Positions 31,045 through 40,122 of a stretch of DNA of 64,000 nucleotides are shown here, piece after piece. The DNA is from BOKV01 sp041739225. Its GTDB lineage: Bacteria; Pseudomonadota; Alphaproteobacteria; Rhizobiales; Rhizobiaceae. How positions within the stretch are numbered: position 1 is the stretch's first letter; the number at the start of each line of letters is the position of its first letter. The notes under the pieces are model-generated. The model saw only the letters and a list, made by a program, of their open reading frames with translations. It searched no databases and was not told the origin of the DNA. The translations under genes were made by a program, and so were the position numbers. The DNA is taken from NCBI GenBank assembly GCA_041739225.1, contig JBGSOG010000079.1, positions 1 through 64,000 on the forward strand, written 5' to 3'.

Positions 31045-32076
31045 TCAGCCGTTGACGCGCATGATGATCTTGCCAAACACCTTGCGGCTTTCCATGCGCT
31101 CCAAAGCGGTCGCCAGATCACCAAATCCGATTTCCGTATCAACCACCGGCTTGACGTAGCCTTTGGCCATTTTCTCCATGGCGTCGGCAATGTTGCGCAT
31201 GTTGCAGCCAAAAGAGCCGATGAGGCGAAGCTGCTGCTGGAACAACATCATCAAGTTGGTTTCGGCCGATACCCCGCTGGTGGAGCCGCATGTCACCAAT
31301 CTGCCTCCCCGGCGCATGGAGAACATCGACCCGGTCCAGGTGTCTTTGCCGACATGCTCGAAAACCACGTCTACGCCGCGCTTTTTGGTGATTTTGCGCA
31401 CTTCGCCTTCAAAGCGGTCCTTGCGGTAGTTGATCACATGGTCGGCACCAAGTGCTTTGCAGCCTTCAATCTTGTCGTCCGAACCGACTGTGGTGATGAC
31501 CTTGCAGCCAATCATTTTTGCAAGCTGGATTGCCGCAGAACCAATGCCCGAGCCGCCGGCATGAATGAGGATTGTTTCACCTGATTCAAGTTTTGCATTG
31601 TCAAAAAGCATGTGCTCGCAGGTACCAAAAGTTACCGGCGCAAGTGCAGCTCCGATGTCGCTGACGCCTTCCGGAACAGGGATGCAATTGCGGGCCGGCA
31701 TGTTGGCAAACTCGCGCGCATATCCATCGAGGTGAAACCCGTGAACGCCCTTGGGATGTTCACAGTGGTTGTCACGGCCTTCCTTGCAAGGGCGGCATCG
31801 CCCGCAGGTAGGCGCGCCGTAAATTGCCACCAGATCGCCGGTTTTCAAGCCAGACACGCCCGGACCGATGGCCGAGACTTCGCCTGATGCTTCTGCGCCA
31901 ACCACCATTGGGAGTTTGCGTTTGGCAAAGGCCATGCCGCGCCATCCCCAAACGTCGATGTGGTTCAGCGCAACAACACGAATTTTAAGTTGCACTTCGC
32001 CCTCGCCTGGAGGCGGTGGCGGTGCCATGTCGGTGATTTTCACTTCGCGGTCGGAGACAAGTTGAAGGGCGCGCAA
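31045..32076 (-). CDS. zinc-binding dehydrogenase of the VLCFA lipid A cluster
   Basis: A 343-residue medium-chain alcohol dehydrogenase/quinone reductase. The structural-zinc-like Cys cluster reads CGRCRPCKEGRDNHCEHP, and the cofactor motif is GGSGIGSAAIQLAKMIG. The start is TTG with AGAGG eight bases upstream. It is the fifth gene of the acpXL-lpxXL cluster, where orthologues are annotated as alcohol dehydrogenase; the likely job is a reduction step in making the 27-hydroxylated acyl chain, although the exact reaction is unproven even in Rhizobium. Confidence 0.88.
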   Translation of the reverse strand: MRALQLVSDREVKITDMAPPPPPGEGEVQLKIRVVALNHIDVWGWRGMAFAKRKLPMVVGAEASGEVSAIGPGVSGLKTGDLVAIYGAPTCGRCRPCKEGRDNHCEHPKGVHGFHLDGYAREFANMPARNCIPVPEGVSDIGAALAPVTFGTCEHMLFDNAKLESGETILIHAGGSGIGSAAIQLAKMIGCKVITTVGSDDKIEGCKALGADHVINYRKDRFEGEVRKITKKRGVDVVFEHVGKDTWTGSMFSMRRGGRLVTCGSTSGVSAETNLMMLFQQQLRLIGSFGCNMRNIADAMEKMAKGYVKPVVDTEIGFGDLATALERMESRKVFGKIIMRVNG

Positions 32077-32128
32077 GGGAATGCCTCTTGGTCGATGGAT
32101 CGGGAAACTGCCTGTTGGCAGCGAGCGG

Positions 32129-33406
32129 TTAGCGAACGTCTATGCCCAGCACCAGGCAGGCATTCTGCCCGCCAAATCCGAAGGAGTTTGAAAGCACAGT
32201 CGAAACCTGGGCCTGACGGCTTTTGTTTGGCACAACATCCAGCGGGATATCCGGATCAGGATTGTCGTAGTTGATGGTTGGCGGGATGACGCCCTCACGC
32301 ATGGTCATGAACGAGATAACAGCCTCAACGGCGCCGCCTGCGGTCAGGGTGTGGCCAATCATGGACTTGTTGGAAGAGATCGGAATGGAGTGGATCGCAT
32401 CACCAAACACATGGTGGAGCGCGTTGTATTCCATCCTGTCGTTTTCAGGCGTGGACGTGCCATGGGCGTTGATGTAGCCGATGTCACCCAATTCGACCCC
32501 GGCATCTTCAAGGCCGAGGCGGATCGCGGTAATGACCGGTTTGCCGTCCGGGCTGGAACGGGTGCGGTGGAACGAATCCGCTTTTTCGCCTACGCCACGC
32601 ACAACCCCCAGGATCTTTGCGCCCCGTGCCGTCGCGTGTTCGAGCGATTCAAGCACCAATGCAGCAGAGCCTTCCGACATGACAAAGCCGTCACGGTCCT
32701 TCGAAAACGGCTTTGATGCCTTTTCCGGTTTGTCGTTTTGCGCTGTCAGCGCAGACAGCAGGGAGAAGCGGATCAGCCCCTCGGCTGTGACAGAGCCGTC
32801 CGACGCGACGCAAAGTGCGGCATCGGTCTCGCCCCGGCGAATGGCTTCCACGCCTTGCTGCAACGCGGTTGCACCAGATGCACAAGCTGTCGAGAGGGAT
32901 ATGGGCAATCCCCTGGCGCCGTATTTTTCAGCGATCCGGTAGGCGATGGTGCCAAGCTGTATGAGTTCGTGCATGCGCTCGTGTTTGTTGGCACGCGCAG
33001 CGGCCTGCAATTGCTGGTAACCGGGCTCGCCTTGTGCCCCTTCACCCATCAGTGTGAAGCGGTGCATCCATTCCAGTTCAACGGGGGGGGCTGCGAAATA
33101 CAGCGGGCCTGGAAACCCGGAGCGACCAAATCCGGCTTCCGCCAGCGCTTCTTCTGCCGTTGCATCGGCCATGGCATAGGAAATCGCGGGAGCCGAGATT
33201 TCCTCTGTGTCCATGAAATCGACTGTGCCGGCAATTGTCGTGTTCAGCCGATCGGTTGGAAAGCGTTTGATATGGTGAATGCCGGACTTCCCGGCGGTCA
33301 AGGCCGCCCAGTTGTCTTTTTTGCCAAGGCCCAGTGAGGTCACCGCGCCCATGCCGGTCACGACGACAACCGGCCGCCCCTTGTGATCCATGTATTTGCC
33401 GGACAT
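32129..33406 (-). CDS. fabF2XL: beta-ketoacyl-ACP synthase, catalytic subunit (FabF2XL)
   Basis: A 425-residue FabF-type condensing enzyme. The full triad is present: Cys175 in STACASGAT, His in NAHGTSTPEND and His in SNKSMIGHTLTAGG. The ATG at 33406 has GGAGA seven bases upstream; the frame opens 12 codons earlier at a TTG without support. It elongates the acyl chain on AcpXL in very-long-chain fatty acid synthesis. It lies 40 bp after a second KS gene that lacks the active-site residues, so the two probably form a heterodimer. Symbol given from cluster position. Confidence 0.9.
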   Translation of the reverse strand: MSGKYMDHKGRPVVVVTGMGAVTSLGLGKKDNWAALTAGKSGIHHIKRFPTDRLNTTIAGTVDFMDTEEISAPAISYAMADATAEEALAEAGFGRSGFPGPLYFAAPPVELEWMHRFTLMGEGAQGEPGYQQLQAAARANKHERMHELIQLGTIAYRIAEKYGARGLPISLSTACASGATALQQGVEAIRRGETDAALCVASDGSVTAEGLIRFSLLSALTAQNDKPEKASKPFSKDRDGFVMSEGSAALVLESLEHATARGAKILGVVRGVGEKADSFHRTRSSPDGKPVITAIRLGLEDAGVELGDIGYINAHGTSTPENDRMEYNALHHVFGDAIHSIPISSNKSMIGHTLTAGGAVEAVISFMTMREGVIPPTINYDNPDPDIPLDVVPNKSRQAQVSTVLSNSFGFGGQNACLVLGIDVR

Positions 33407-33445
33407 TGCAAATCTCCATTGCTTCTCGATCGCGCTTTGCAACGA

Positions 33446-34633
33446 TCAGATTTTTTCCACAAGGCCAAAGCCTTCACCGCGATAATGGCCAATCGAACTG
33501 ACCAGAATTGAGTCAGGCTTGCCTTTGGCCGGCTTCTCGGCAGATTCGAACTGCGGGTAGAACGAGCCGTTGGCAATCGCCATGGCAGCCAGCGCTATTC
33601 CCGCCGGGAAATTTGCTTCGACCGGATTTCCAATCATCGTTGAAAATGCGCGAATTGCCACGTCCTTGCCCAGGCGGGCCTCCAGAACATCAAATTCAAT
33701 GCCGGTGATCGGGCTGCAACCGGTTGCACCAGAGACAACAGCAGTACCTGATTTTGGTTCCAGTTTGTCCAACATCCTGTTCAAACGCTGTCTTGTCGAT
33801 GCTTCGTCACGTTTGCCGAGATCCGACACAACGCCGGAAAGTTTTGCATAAGGCTTGGCACCGCGCGCGCGTGCATGTTCGGCCTCTTCAAGGACGACAA
33901 ACGCGCCTGCGCTGCCAGTAATCATGCCGCCGCCGGAAGCCTGACGTGCGGCAATTGCCTCGGGCGCACCATGCCATGAATAATGCCCCAGTTCCGTCGA
34001 CAGCAAAAGGTCGGGACGCTCTGCATTGAATGCACCTCCGACCAGCACATGGGTGCTCTGGCCGGCCTGAATACGCCGCATCGCATTTTCAATTGACGTA
34101 ATGCCAGCTGATTCCTCACCCATGTAAGTGCGTGAAGAGCCGGTGACCTTGTGAACGATTGAAATATTGCCGGCCATCAGGTTGGACAATTGCGCCAGAA
34201 ACAATGTCGGACGCAAATCCGAAGGAAGGCGTTCGTTGAGCAACATCTCACGGTCGTTGCGCGAGGCGGCATCCTGCATGATGGAATTGTCAACTGAAAT
34301 GTCGCGCTCGCCGCCGCCTGCAGCAACCACGAGGTCCATGGTGAAAACCATGTTTTCATTGTCCTTGAGGCCCGCATTGTCGAGCGCCAGACCTGCTGTG
34401 TAAGTGCCAAGGCGTTGCCAGTTTTCCATTTGGCGCTGGTCGCCGCGACGCGGTATCTGCTTGCTCCAGTCCATTTCCGGCAAAGGATGGACGCTGTATG
34501 GCGCAAAGCGCGTGCTGTCGATAACCGGGGCAGGAGCCGTATTGCCACCCAAAACTTCCCAATGATGCTCCGCGCCCTCGCCGAAACAGGAAACAAGCCC
34601 TACGCCTGTGATCCAAACTTCACGTTTTTCCAT
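33446..34633 (-). CDS. fabF1XL: KS-fold protein lacking catalytic residues (FabF1XL, chain-length-factor-like)
   Basis: A 395-residue thiolase-fold protein of the FabF family, third in the VLCFA cluster. Aligning by eye with the paralogue downstream, the catalytic Cys is replaced by Glu174 in YMGEESAG, the first active His region reads VSGATGCSPITG (no His), and the second reads TMIGNPVEA (Asn where GH is expected). All three residues of the Cys-His-His triad therefore appear missing. This recalls chain-length factors of type II polyketide synthases, so a non-catalytic partner that shapes the product pocket is likely. Start: ATG at 34633; a GTG ten codons upstream is possible. Confidence 0.82.
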   Translation of the reverse strand: MEKREVWITGVGLVSCFGEGAEHHWEVLGGNTAPAPVIDSTRFAPYSVHPLPEMDWSKQIPRRGDQRQMENWQRLGTYTAGLALDNAGLKDNENMVFTMDLVVAAGGGERDISVDNSIMQDAASRNDREMLLNERLPSDLRPTLFLAQLSNLMAGNISIVHKVTGSSRTYMGEESAGITSIENAMRRIQAGQSTHVLVGGAFNAERPDLLLSTELGHYSWHGAPEAIAARQASGGGMITGSAGAFVVLEEAEHARARGAKPYAKLSGVVSDLGKRDEASTRQRLNRMLDKLEPKSGTAVVSGATGCSPITGIEFDVLEARLGKDVAIRAFSTMIGNPVEANFPAGIALAAMAIANGSFYPQFESAEKPAKGKPDSILVSSIGHYRGEGFGLVEKI

Positions 34634-34695
34634 TGCCAGTCTTTCGGTTTGCGGCGCAGACACCGGAACTACCCGGAAATATGCCTTTGGATTTT

Positions 34696-35151
34696 TCAGA
34701 CACTCTTCTTCATGTCAGCGACTTGCTGTCTGATCAAGTCCTGCAACTGAGGGGATGGGAACGGCATGACGGTGTATGTCAGCTGGGCATTGGCAACGCG
34801 CTTGTTTCCCGAGCGTATTTCAGCACGCGTCACTGCGTAGCCCGACCCTTCGTGTTCGATCTGTGCCCGGATCTCAAGTTCGGTACCAGGACCGACGAAA
34901 TCCCGCAATTTGCCTTCCTTGACACCGGCCAGCAGGGGAATGCGCGCGAAATCGATGGTGTGCATGATCATGATGCCGGAGGCTTGCGCCATGGTTTCTA
35001 TCAGCAACACGCCTGGCACCAGTGGATGACCTGGAAAATGCCCTTCAAAAACAGTGCTTTGATCGGGAACAGTTGATTTTGCCACAAGCACCTTCGCGTC
35101 CATGTCAACGGAAACGATGCGATCGATCATCTGGAAATATTCAAGGCGCAT
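34696..35151 (-). CDS. fabZXL: (3R)-hydroxyacyl-ACP dehydratase (FabZXL)
   Basis: A 151-residue FabZ hot-dog dehydratase. The catalytic motif GHFPGHPLVPGVLLIETMAQ shows the active His and Glu. The ATG at 35151 puts MRLEYFQMIDRIV at the N-terminus as in other FabZ; the longer frame has no family similarity. It is the second gene of the lipid A VLCFA cluster and would dehydrate the AcpXL-bound hydroxyacyl intermediates. A terminator-like hairpin separates it from acpXL. Confidence 0.9.
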   Translation of the reverse strand: MRLEYFQMIDRIVSVDMDAKVLVAKSTVPDQSTVFEGHFPGHPLVPGVLLIETMAQASGIMIMHTIDFARIPLLAGVKEGKLRDFVGPGTELEIRAQIEHEGSGYAVTRAEIRSGNKRVANAQLTYTVMPFPSPQLQDLIRQQVADMKKSV

Positions 35152-35180
35152 GGGATGGATATCTGCCTGTCTGAAACGAC

Positions 35181-35203
35181 AAAGCCCCGGCGAACGGGGC
35201 CTT
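35181..35203 (-). terminator. terminator-like hairpin between acpXL and fabZXL
   Basis: Stem of about eight pairs (minus strand AAGGCCCCG ... CGGGGCTTT) with a 5-base loop and a short T run, 46 bp after the acpXL stop. It is likely to leak, giving more acpXL mRNA than mRNA for the enzymes. Confidence 0.65.
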
Positions 35204-35248
35204 GATGAAAAATGTTCTCCAGCCGCAACGGTGCAGCGGGCAGGGTTT

Positions 35249-35530
35249 TCAGGCCGTTTTTGCTTTGTAAAGCTCGTCAATCTTTGCGCAAAGATTCTTC
35301 ATGACGAAATACTCTTCGGTCGACGCTTTCCCGTCGTTTACTTCCTGTGTCCAGGTTTCGAGCGGTATCTTGATGCCGAATTCCTTGTCCACCGCAAACA
35401 CGATATCGAGGAAATCGAGGCTGTCGATGCCCAGATCGTCAATTGTATGGCTTTCAGGGGTGATTTCCTCGCGGGGAATCTCGCTGGTTTCCGCGATGAT
35501 GTCCGCTACCTTGTCAAAAGTGCTTGTCAC
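35249..35530 (-). CDS. acpXL: acyl carrier protein for very-long-chain fatty acid of lipid A
   Basis: A 93-residue specialised acyl carrier protein. The phosphopantetheine site is DLGIDSLDF with Ser37. Start is a GTG at 35530 with AGAGG nine bases upstream, giving TSTFDKVADIIAE, the known AcpXL start; the longer frame is unlikely. AcpXL is longer than housekeeping AcpP and has the C-terminal extension seen here (YFVMKNLCAKIDELYKAKTA). It carries the growing C28 chain and donates it to LpxXL. First gene of the cluster, with a 260-bp upstream region for its promoter. Confidence 0.95.
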   Translation of the reverse strand: MTSTFDKVADIIAETSEIPREEITPESHTIDDLGIDSLDFLDIVFAVDKEFGIKIPLETWTQEVNDGKASTEEYFVMKNLCAKIDELYKAKTA

Positions 35531-35790
35531 AGTATTTTGCCTCTTCAATCGTGTGAGCAGCAAACCGTTACAGGAAAACGGACCTTGCCGACAATCTTTC
35601 GCAGGGAACGAGTCCCGCAGCTGTTTGGGTGCCCTTGGGGCCTCGCTCCCGTTTTGAGGGCTTTTACGCCAGCGTCAAGCCCCAAAATTACTGCGGCGCT
35701 TTTATCCGCCCGACAACCGATTGTCCAGCGTTGCCGCCAAGTTGTCTTTACCTGCTGCCCGACAACCATCCCGCAGACGCTGACCTGCTG

Positions 35791-37392
35791 CTATTTTGCC
35801 GTCCAACGTTGTGCCGCCTTGCCGGGGGCCATCTGGTAAAAACCGTTGGCTTCCAGTTTTTGCCAGTCACCAGCAATGCCGTCAGGCCAGATTACCCGGA
35901 TATTTGCCCCATTTGATGAACCAAGGCCAAAATGCCACCATCCCAACTGTCCGCCCGCATGTCCGCCACCCACGGTTATTTCCCTGCGGGCGACGCGGCC
36001 ATTGGCTTCCACCTCGATCCATGCGCCAACCGCGTCACGATTGGTATCAGGTTGTGACAGTTTGATTGAAATGAAGTTTCCTGTCTTGCCTCCATTGGCA
36101 ATACCGGTGTTGCGCCACAGTTGCGCTCGATCATTGCGGTTGACGACAACCAGATCCATCAAGCCGTCCAGATTGAAATCGGCCAGGGCAGCCCCGCGGG
36201 CAATTTTCGTGCTGTCCACGCCTGCCAGTGCGGCACCTTCGACAAATTTGCCATCTGCGCCTTGCAGCAGCAAATTGTTGGGGTCTTTCATGGCAAAATC
36301 CGGCATTCTTTCCACGTTGCCCTTGGCAATGAATATGTCGGCGTGGCCGTCATTGTTCACATCTTCGAATTGAGCATGCCATGCCGTGCTGGGTTTCAAA
36401 TCGTCACCCTGAAATGGACGGTGGGCGGTCACACCACGTTTGAAAGCGATATCGTCATATTGTGGCTTGAAGGGCGAACCGGGCTGGGTTTTCAACTTCT
36501 GCAGTTTGTTGTCGGCCATGCTTGTGAGGAAATATTCCGGATAGCCATCTGAATCGATGTCATTGCTGGCGATGCCCATTCCCCAGATGCGCAAGCGTTG
36601 CCAACCATCTGCCGGGCCAAACAATTGCGGCTCCTTGCCCGGTTCGATGCGCCACATCTGCTCTTCGCCGCCTTCATAGTATTCGCGGTCATTGGAGATG
36701 CGCAGTGACGGTGTTCCGGAGCGATTCCAATCGGTAAACAGCATGGAAAGCGCACAATGGCTTGGCTTGAGCGCCAGTGGCTTGGCAAAACTTTTCTTTG
36801 CCGCGCCTTCGGGCCTGTGAAGCCAGTTGTCGGTACACGATCCCCAAGGCGAAATTTCTTCTTCGCGGTTGATGTAGTTGCCGACTGCAATGCTTGGCCA
36901 GGCGGAACCGCGTTCGAAAGTTGCAGCCAGTGCGACGGACCAGGCATCGCCGCCATCAAATCCCCATGGCTCGTTCATGCGTTCAAACCGGCATTCTCCC
37001 TTGCCGCGCATCACCAGGTTTTCACCAACCCGCAGCACCACCAGATCGATCAAATCATCGCTGTCGATGTCGATGGGATAGGCGCCAGTCACGCCTTCCA
37101 GTTCCAGACCGCTTTGCTGCTTTTCAAACTGCAGTGCGCTGCCGGTTTTCGACTTGTTGACAAAGAGCCTGGAGGGTGAGGTTCCTCCAGCCAGCATGAG
37201 GTCGGGAAAACCGTCCGCGTTGCAATCAAACGCTGCTGCGCCGCCGCCTACGATGAATTCCCATTCGCCGGTATAATTGCTGTCTATTCCCGAGGTCAGG
37301 GTCTCCTCGACAAACGACGGTACCTGCGGGGCAGGTTGCGCGCTTGCGATCGACGGGAACAGCGCCACGATGGCGAAAATCATGAACCGCAT
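35791..37392 (-). CDS. CRTAC1-type VCBS/FG-GAP repeat protein
   Basis: A 533-residue secreted beta-propeller protein with signal peptide (MRFMIFAIVALFPSIASA) and at least five calcium-binding FG-GAP/VCBS blades: DCNADGFPDL, DIDSDDLIDL, DIDSDGYPEY, DVNNDGHADI and DFNLDGLMDL. The C-terminal part (GAWIEVEANGRVARREITVGGG, then VIWPDG) is the ASPIC/UnbV domain. It begins 3 bp after the haloperoxidase gene ends, so both are one transcript; this CRTAC1-haloperoxidase pairing occurs in other alphaproteobacteria. It probably works outside the inner membrane together with the haloperoxidase; the biochemical role is unknown. Confidence 0.85.
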   Translation of the reverse strand: MRFMIFAIVALFPSIASAQPAPQVPSFVEETLTSGIDSNYTGEWEFIVGGGAAAFDCNADGFPDLMLAGGTSPSRLFVNKSKTGSALQFEKQQSGLELEGVTGAYPIDIDSDDLIDLVVLRVGENLVMRGKGECRFERMNEPWGFDGGDAWSVALAATFERGSAWPSIAVGNYINREEEISPWGSCTDNWLHRPEGAAKKSFAKPLALKPSHCALSMLFTDWNRSGTPSLRISNDREYYEGGEEQMWRIEPGKEPQLFGPADGWQRLRIWGMGIASNDIDSDGYPEYFLTSMADNKLQKLKTQPGSPFKPQYDDIAFKRGVTAHRPFQGDDLKPSTAWHAQFEDVNNDGHADIFIAKGNVERMPDFAMKDPNNLLLQGADGKFVEGAALAGVDSTKIARGAALADFNLDGLMDLVVVNRNDRAQLWRNTGIANGGKTGNFISIKLSQPDTNRDAVGAWIEVEANGRVARREITVGGGHAGGQLGWWHFGLGSSNGANIRVIWPDGIAGDWQKLEANGFYQMAPGKAAQRWTAK

Positions 37393-37395
37393 GGC

Positions 37396-38700
37396 CTATC
37401 TCCGGGTCTTCAAGGCAAGAACATATTTGCCGATGCACCGGCCCTGTTCCAGCCCCAACACAATGGCAGAGCGGAAATGAATGCCGCCATACAGGCGCGA
37501 AATGCCGGCTTCTTCTGCTGCTGCACGAAAGCTTGGAAATGTGCGGGGGGCAAGGCCGTCACGGGTGCTGGTCAGGTCATCAAATGCAAAATTCTCTCCA
37601 AACAGGTCGGTGAGGATCACTTCTGCCGCACCCGACTGGGTGCTGTGGCCGCTGGGGTATTCGGGAAACGGTGGAGTAATCAACAAAGGTTCCCACGCGG
37701 GATCGATATGGCGGCGGATGTAGGTAACCGGCCGCACCAGATCAAACCGGTACTTGGCGTCCCAGCAGCCAATGAATGCGTCGGCAAGGCCGACACCAAG
37801 CCGGGCCATGATTTCCACCTGCCGCTCTAGCGCAACATTGTCTCGTTCAATGATCTGGCGGGCGATTGACACCCAATGGCCTGGCGGCGTGGTCGACAGC
37901 ATCGGATCATCCGACCAAGATCTTGCAATCTGGATTTGCTCAGGGGTCAGTTTGGCCTTGGCCCCGTACACTTCCATCGCTTCCTTGTGGAAGTCGCTGG
38001 CCGGGTCCTCACTGTACTCCGGGTGCGGTGGCAGGGGGCATGTCTTGCCATCGGGCATCGCAAAAGTTCTGTTGTTGCCCCAATTGGGCAAAAGCGGAGT
38101 TTGCTGAAGACCGATGAGGCTTGTTGGCACCCAATTTGATGGTGCGTTGCCCATTTTGTAGGTCTGCGGGAATCCGAGGTTTTCAATGACCGCGCCGCCA
38201 TCTGTCCGTGACCATGCAAGTATGTGGGCGCCGACGGTTTTTCCCCAGGCGATGCTGCGTTCAACAACATCGGCAGGCAATCCCTCAGCTGCTTTGGCAG
38301 ACAATTTTCTGTCAATCGCCGAAAGCGCCCGCTGACCGGTCGGGCCGGTGTTCGGGAAAAATTCACGGACTGCAAAATTCATCGAGGCCTGAACGACCAC
38401 AGCATTGTCGTAAATGCCTTCCGGACGTGGTGGCAAAGGCGCCAGTTCGTTCAATTGTCCGGCCAGTGTCACCAGTTGCGCTGAACCTGGCGTGATGGCC
38501 TCGTGGGTTGTGACACCGAGGTAGGCAAAAGACCTGCTGGCGACAGGCGGCGAATATGTGGCCGTGTGGCGAACCAGTTCCAAAACCAACTGATACCAAG
38601 CCTTGACTACTTCTTCCGGCTGCATGGCGGCATGTGACCGGTCTGCCGAAAATGCCAGTGTGGCACCCAGCAAAGCTGTGACTGCCAGTTTGCGAGACAT
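37396..38700 (-). CDS. vanadium-dependent haloperoxidase family protein
   Basis: A 434-residue exported protein of the vanadium haloperoxidase/PAP2 superfamily. Signal peptide: SRKLAVTALLGATLAFSADRSHA after the ATG at 38700 (39 codons of further open frame upstream are poorly supported). The three vanadate/phosphate motifs are K-x6-RP (WDAKYRFDLVRPV), EYPSGHSTQSGA and GGIHFRSAIVLGLEQG. Such proteins oxidise halides with peroxide, or act as acid phosphatases. Paired with a VCBS protein. Marine alphaproteobacteria often hold such pairs. No metal assay can be inferred from sequence. Confidence 0.85.
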   Translation of the reverse strand: MSRKLAVTALLGATLAFSADRSHAAMQPEEVVKAWYQLVLELVRHTATYSPPVASRSFAYLGVTTHEAITPGSAQLVTLAGQLNELAPLPPRPEGIYDNAVVVQASMNFAVREFFPNTGPTGQRALSAIDRKLSAKAAEGLPADVVERSIAWGKTVGAHILAWSRTDGGAVIENLGFPQTYKMGNAPSNWVPTSLIGLQQTPLLPNWGNNRTFAMPDGKTCPLPPHPEYSEDPASDFHKEAMEVYGAKAKLTPEQIQIARSWSDDPMLSTTPPGHWVSIARQIIERDNVALERQVEIMARLGVGLADAFIGCWDAKYRFDLVRPVTYIRRHIDPAWEPLLITPPFPEYPSGHSTQSGAAEVILTDLFGENFAFDDLTSTRDGLAPRTFPSFRAAAEEAGISRLYGGIHFRSAIVLGLEQGRCIGKYVLALKTRR

Positions 38701-38740
38701 GGTGATGGCAGTGCGCTGCCAGCCAACCAGCATGCGGCTT

Positions 38741-40000
38741 TCAAACCACATTGAGAAACTCCTTCTCACCACCTTCACTTGATCCAAGAACCCGACTGTC
38801 GACCTGTGCCAGTGCACTTTGCAGGGCTCCGGTTTCGATCAGGCTGAACTCGTCAGGGTAACAGTGCATGGGTATGTTCCAGTGGGAAATACCTGCGGCG
38901 CCGGTACCTATCGCCTCGCGGATTGCAGGTTCAATCAGCTCAAATGCAAGCACACCAGAACCGGCAAAAGCTACTGGAAATGGGTCCAGCAGCGAAAAAA
39001 GGCTGCGCAAGCCGGCACCGATGGCATTGCCGGCGGTCCGAAAAGCCGCACGTTCGGGGCCGTCATGTGCTTTCGCCTTTGCGACGAGATCCCGTGTCGT
39101 GCCCAAGTCCAGGTCTATGTCCGGAACAGCGTTCGGGTCGGCGCCAGTGGACGCGCGCCAGATCGCGTAGTCACCTGCATAAGCCTCTATGCAGCCGTTG
39201 CGTCCGCACCTGCATTTTGCGCCGTTCAGTTCAAAGCACATGTGGCCAAACTCGGCAGCCGAAGATTTGAGGCCGGTAAATATTCCGCCCTTGAGATAGA
39301 GGCCCATGCCTATGCCGTGCGAAAGCAGGATAGCCGCAAAGCTGTCGCCATAACTTTGCGGCTCCATCGAACGAAGGGCAGTGGCGATCATGTTGCAATC
39401 ATTTGCCACGCTGACTTCAACTCCAAACTCCTCGGCAAACCAGCCTGCAAGCGGCAAATCCGTCAAGTGCGTTACGGGTGACCACAACATTTGGCTTCCG
39501 CCTGCATCGGTCACGCCCTGAACCACCACCGAAATCTGGTTCAGCGGATGGTTATGCGGAGCGCATGAGGCAAGCGCGTCCGCCAAAGTTGCCTGCATGA
39601 TCTGGCGCAAGCCGCTTGCGGAAATCGAGCTGGAAGCAATGCGAACCGCTTTGCTGCCAAGGTTGTGACCAGCATAGTCATACACCGACGCAGAAATCTT
39701 GTTGAGCGTCAGGGCGATTATGCCGACGGTGGCAGCGGTTTCGTTCAGGGCCAGCGCAACCTTTGGCCTGCCGCGACGAACATCGGGCAGGGCGGAGAAG
39801 GGGGTCAGCAAATCCGGCGCATCTTCCCGCAATATGCCGCGTTCCATCAAATGCGCAGTTATCAAAGTAATGGTTGACGCACTCAACCCGGTGGCTGCGC
39901 TCAATTCCGACCGCGACAACGGCCCGGCCTTGCGCAATGCCGCCAAAATTCTCCGCAGGTTTTGCCTGCGCAAATCGTCGGAGCGTGCAATCAAAGGCAT
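38741..40000 (-). CDS. xylR: ROK family transcriptional repressor of xylose genes (XylR)
   Basis: A 419-residue ROK repressor: winged helix at about residues 8-75 (NLRRILAALRKAGPLSRSELSAATGLSASTITLI) and sugar-kinase-like domain after it with the zinc motif CRCGRNGCIEAYAG. It is divergent from xylF and the whole xylose operon, so it is most likely XylR sensing xylose. A 37-bp palindrome lies between the two genes at 40063-40099. The ATG at 40000 is chosen since it precedes the DNA-binding helix; the frame extends 43 codons upstream over the operator. Its stop is 40 bp before the haloperoxidase start. Confidence 0.88.
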   Translation of the reverse strand: MPLIARSDDLRRQNLRRILAALRKAGPLSRSELSAATGLSASTITLITAHLMERGILREDAPDLLTPFSALPDVRRGRPKVALALNETAATVGIIALTLNKISASVYDYAGHNLGSKAVRIASSSISASGLRQIMQATLADALASCAPHNHPLNQISVVVQGVTDAGGSQMLWSPVTHLTDLPLAGWFAEEFGVEVSVANDCNMIATALRSMEPQSYGDSFAAILLSHGIGMGLYLKGGIFTGLKSSAAEFGHMCFELNGAKCRCGRNGCIEAYAGDYAIWRASTGADPNAVPDIDLDLGTTRDLVAKAKAHDGPERAAFRTAGNAIGAGLRSLFSLLDPFPVAFAGSGVLAFELIEPAIREAIGTGAAGISHWNIPMHCYPDEFSLIETGALQSALAQVDSRVLGSSEGGEKEFLNVV

Positions 40001-40062
40001 GGTCCGACCGGTCCCTCCCAGAAAAACAGCGGCTGGCTTTTTCCAATTGACAGAAAACCAGA

Positions 40063-40099
40063 TATTGCAATGCAGCAATTTTCTTGTTGCATTGCAATA
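40063..40099. promoter_or_regulatory. XylR operator palindrome
   Basis: Arms TATTGCAATGCAGCAA and TTGTTGCATTGCAATA around a 5-base centre, 15 of 16 positions symmetric. It lies 63 bp upstream of xylR and 24 bp upstream of the predicted xylF -35 box, placed to control both promoters. Confidence 0.85.
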
Positions 40100-40122
40100 A
40101 CTTAGCATTTCAGATTTTGATG

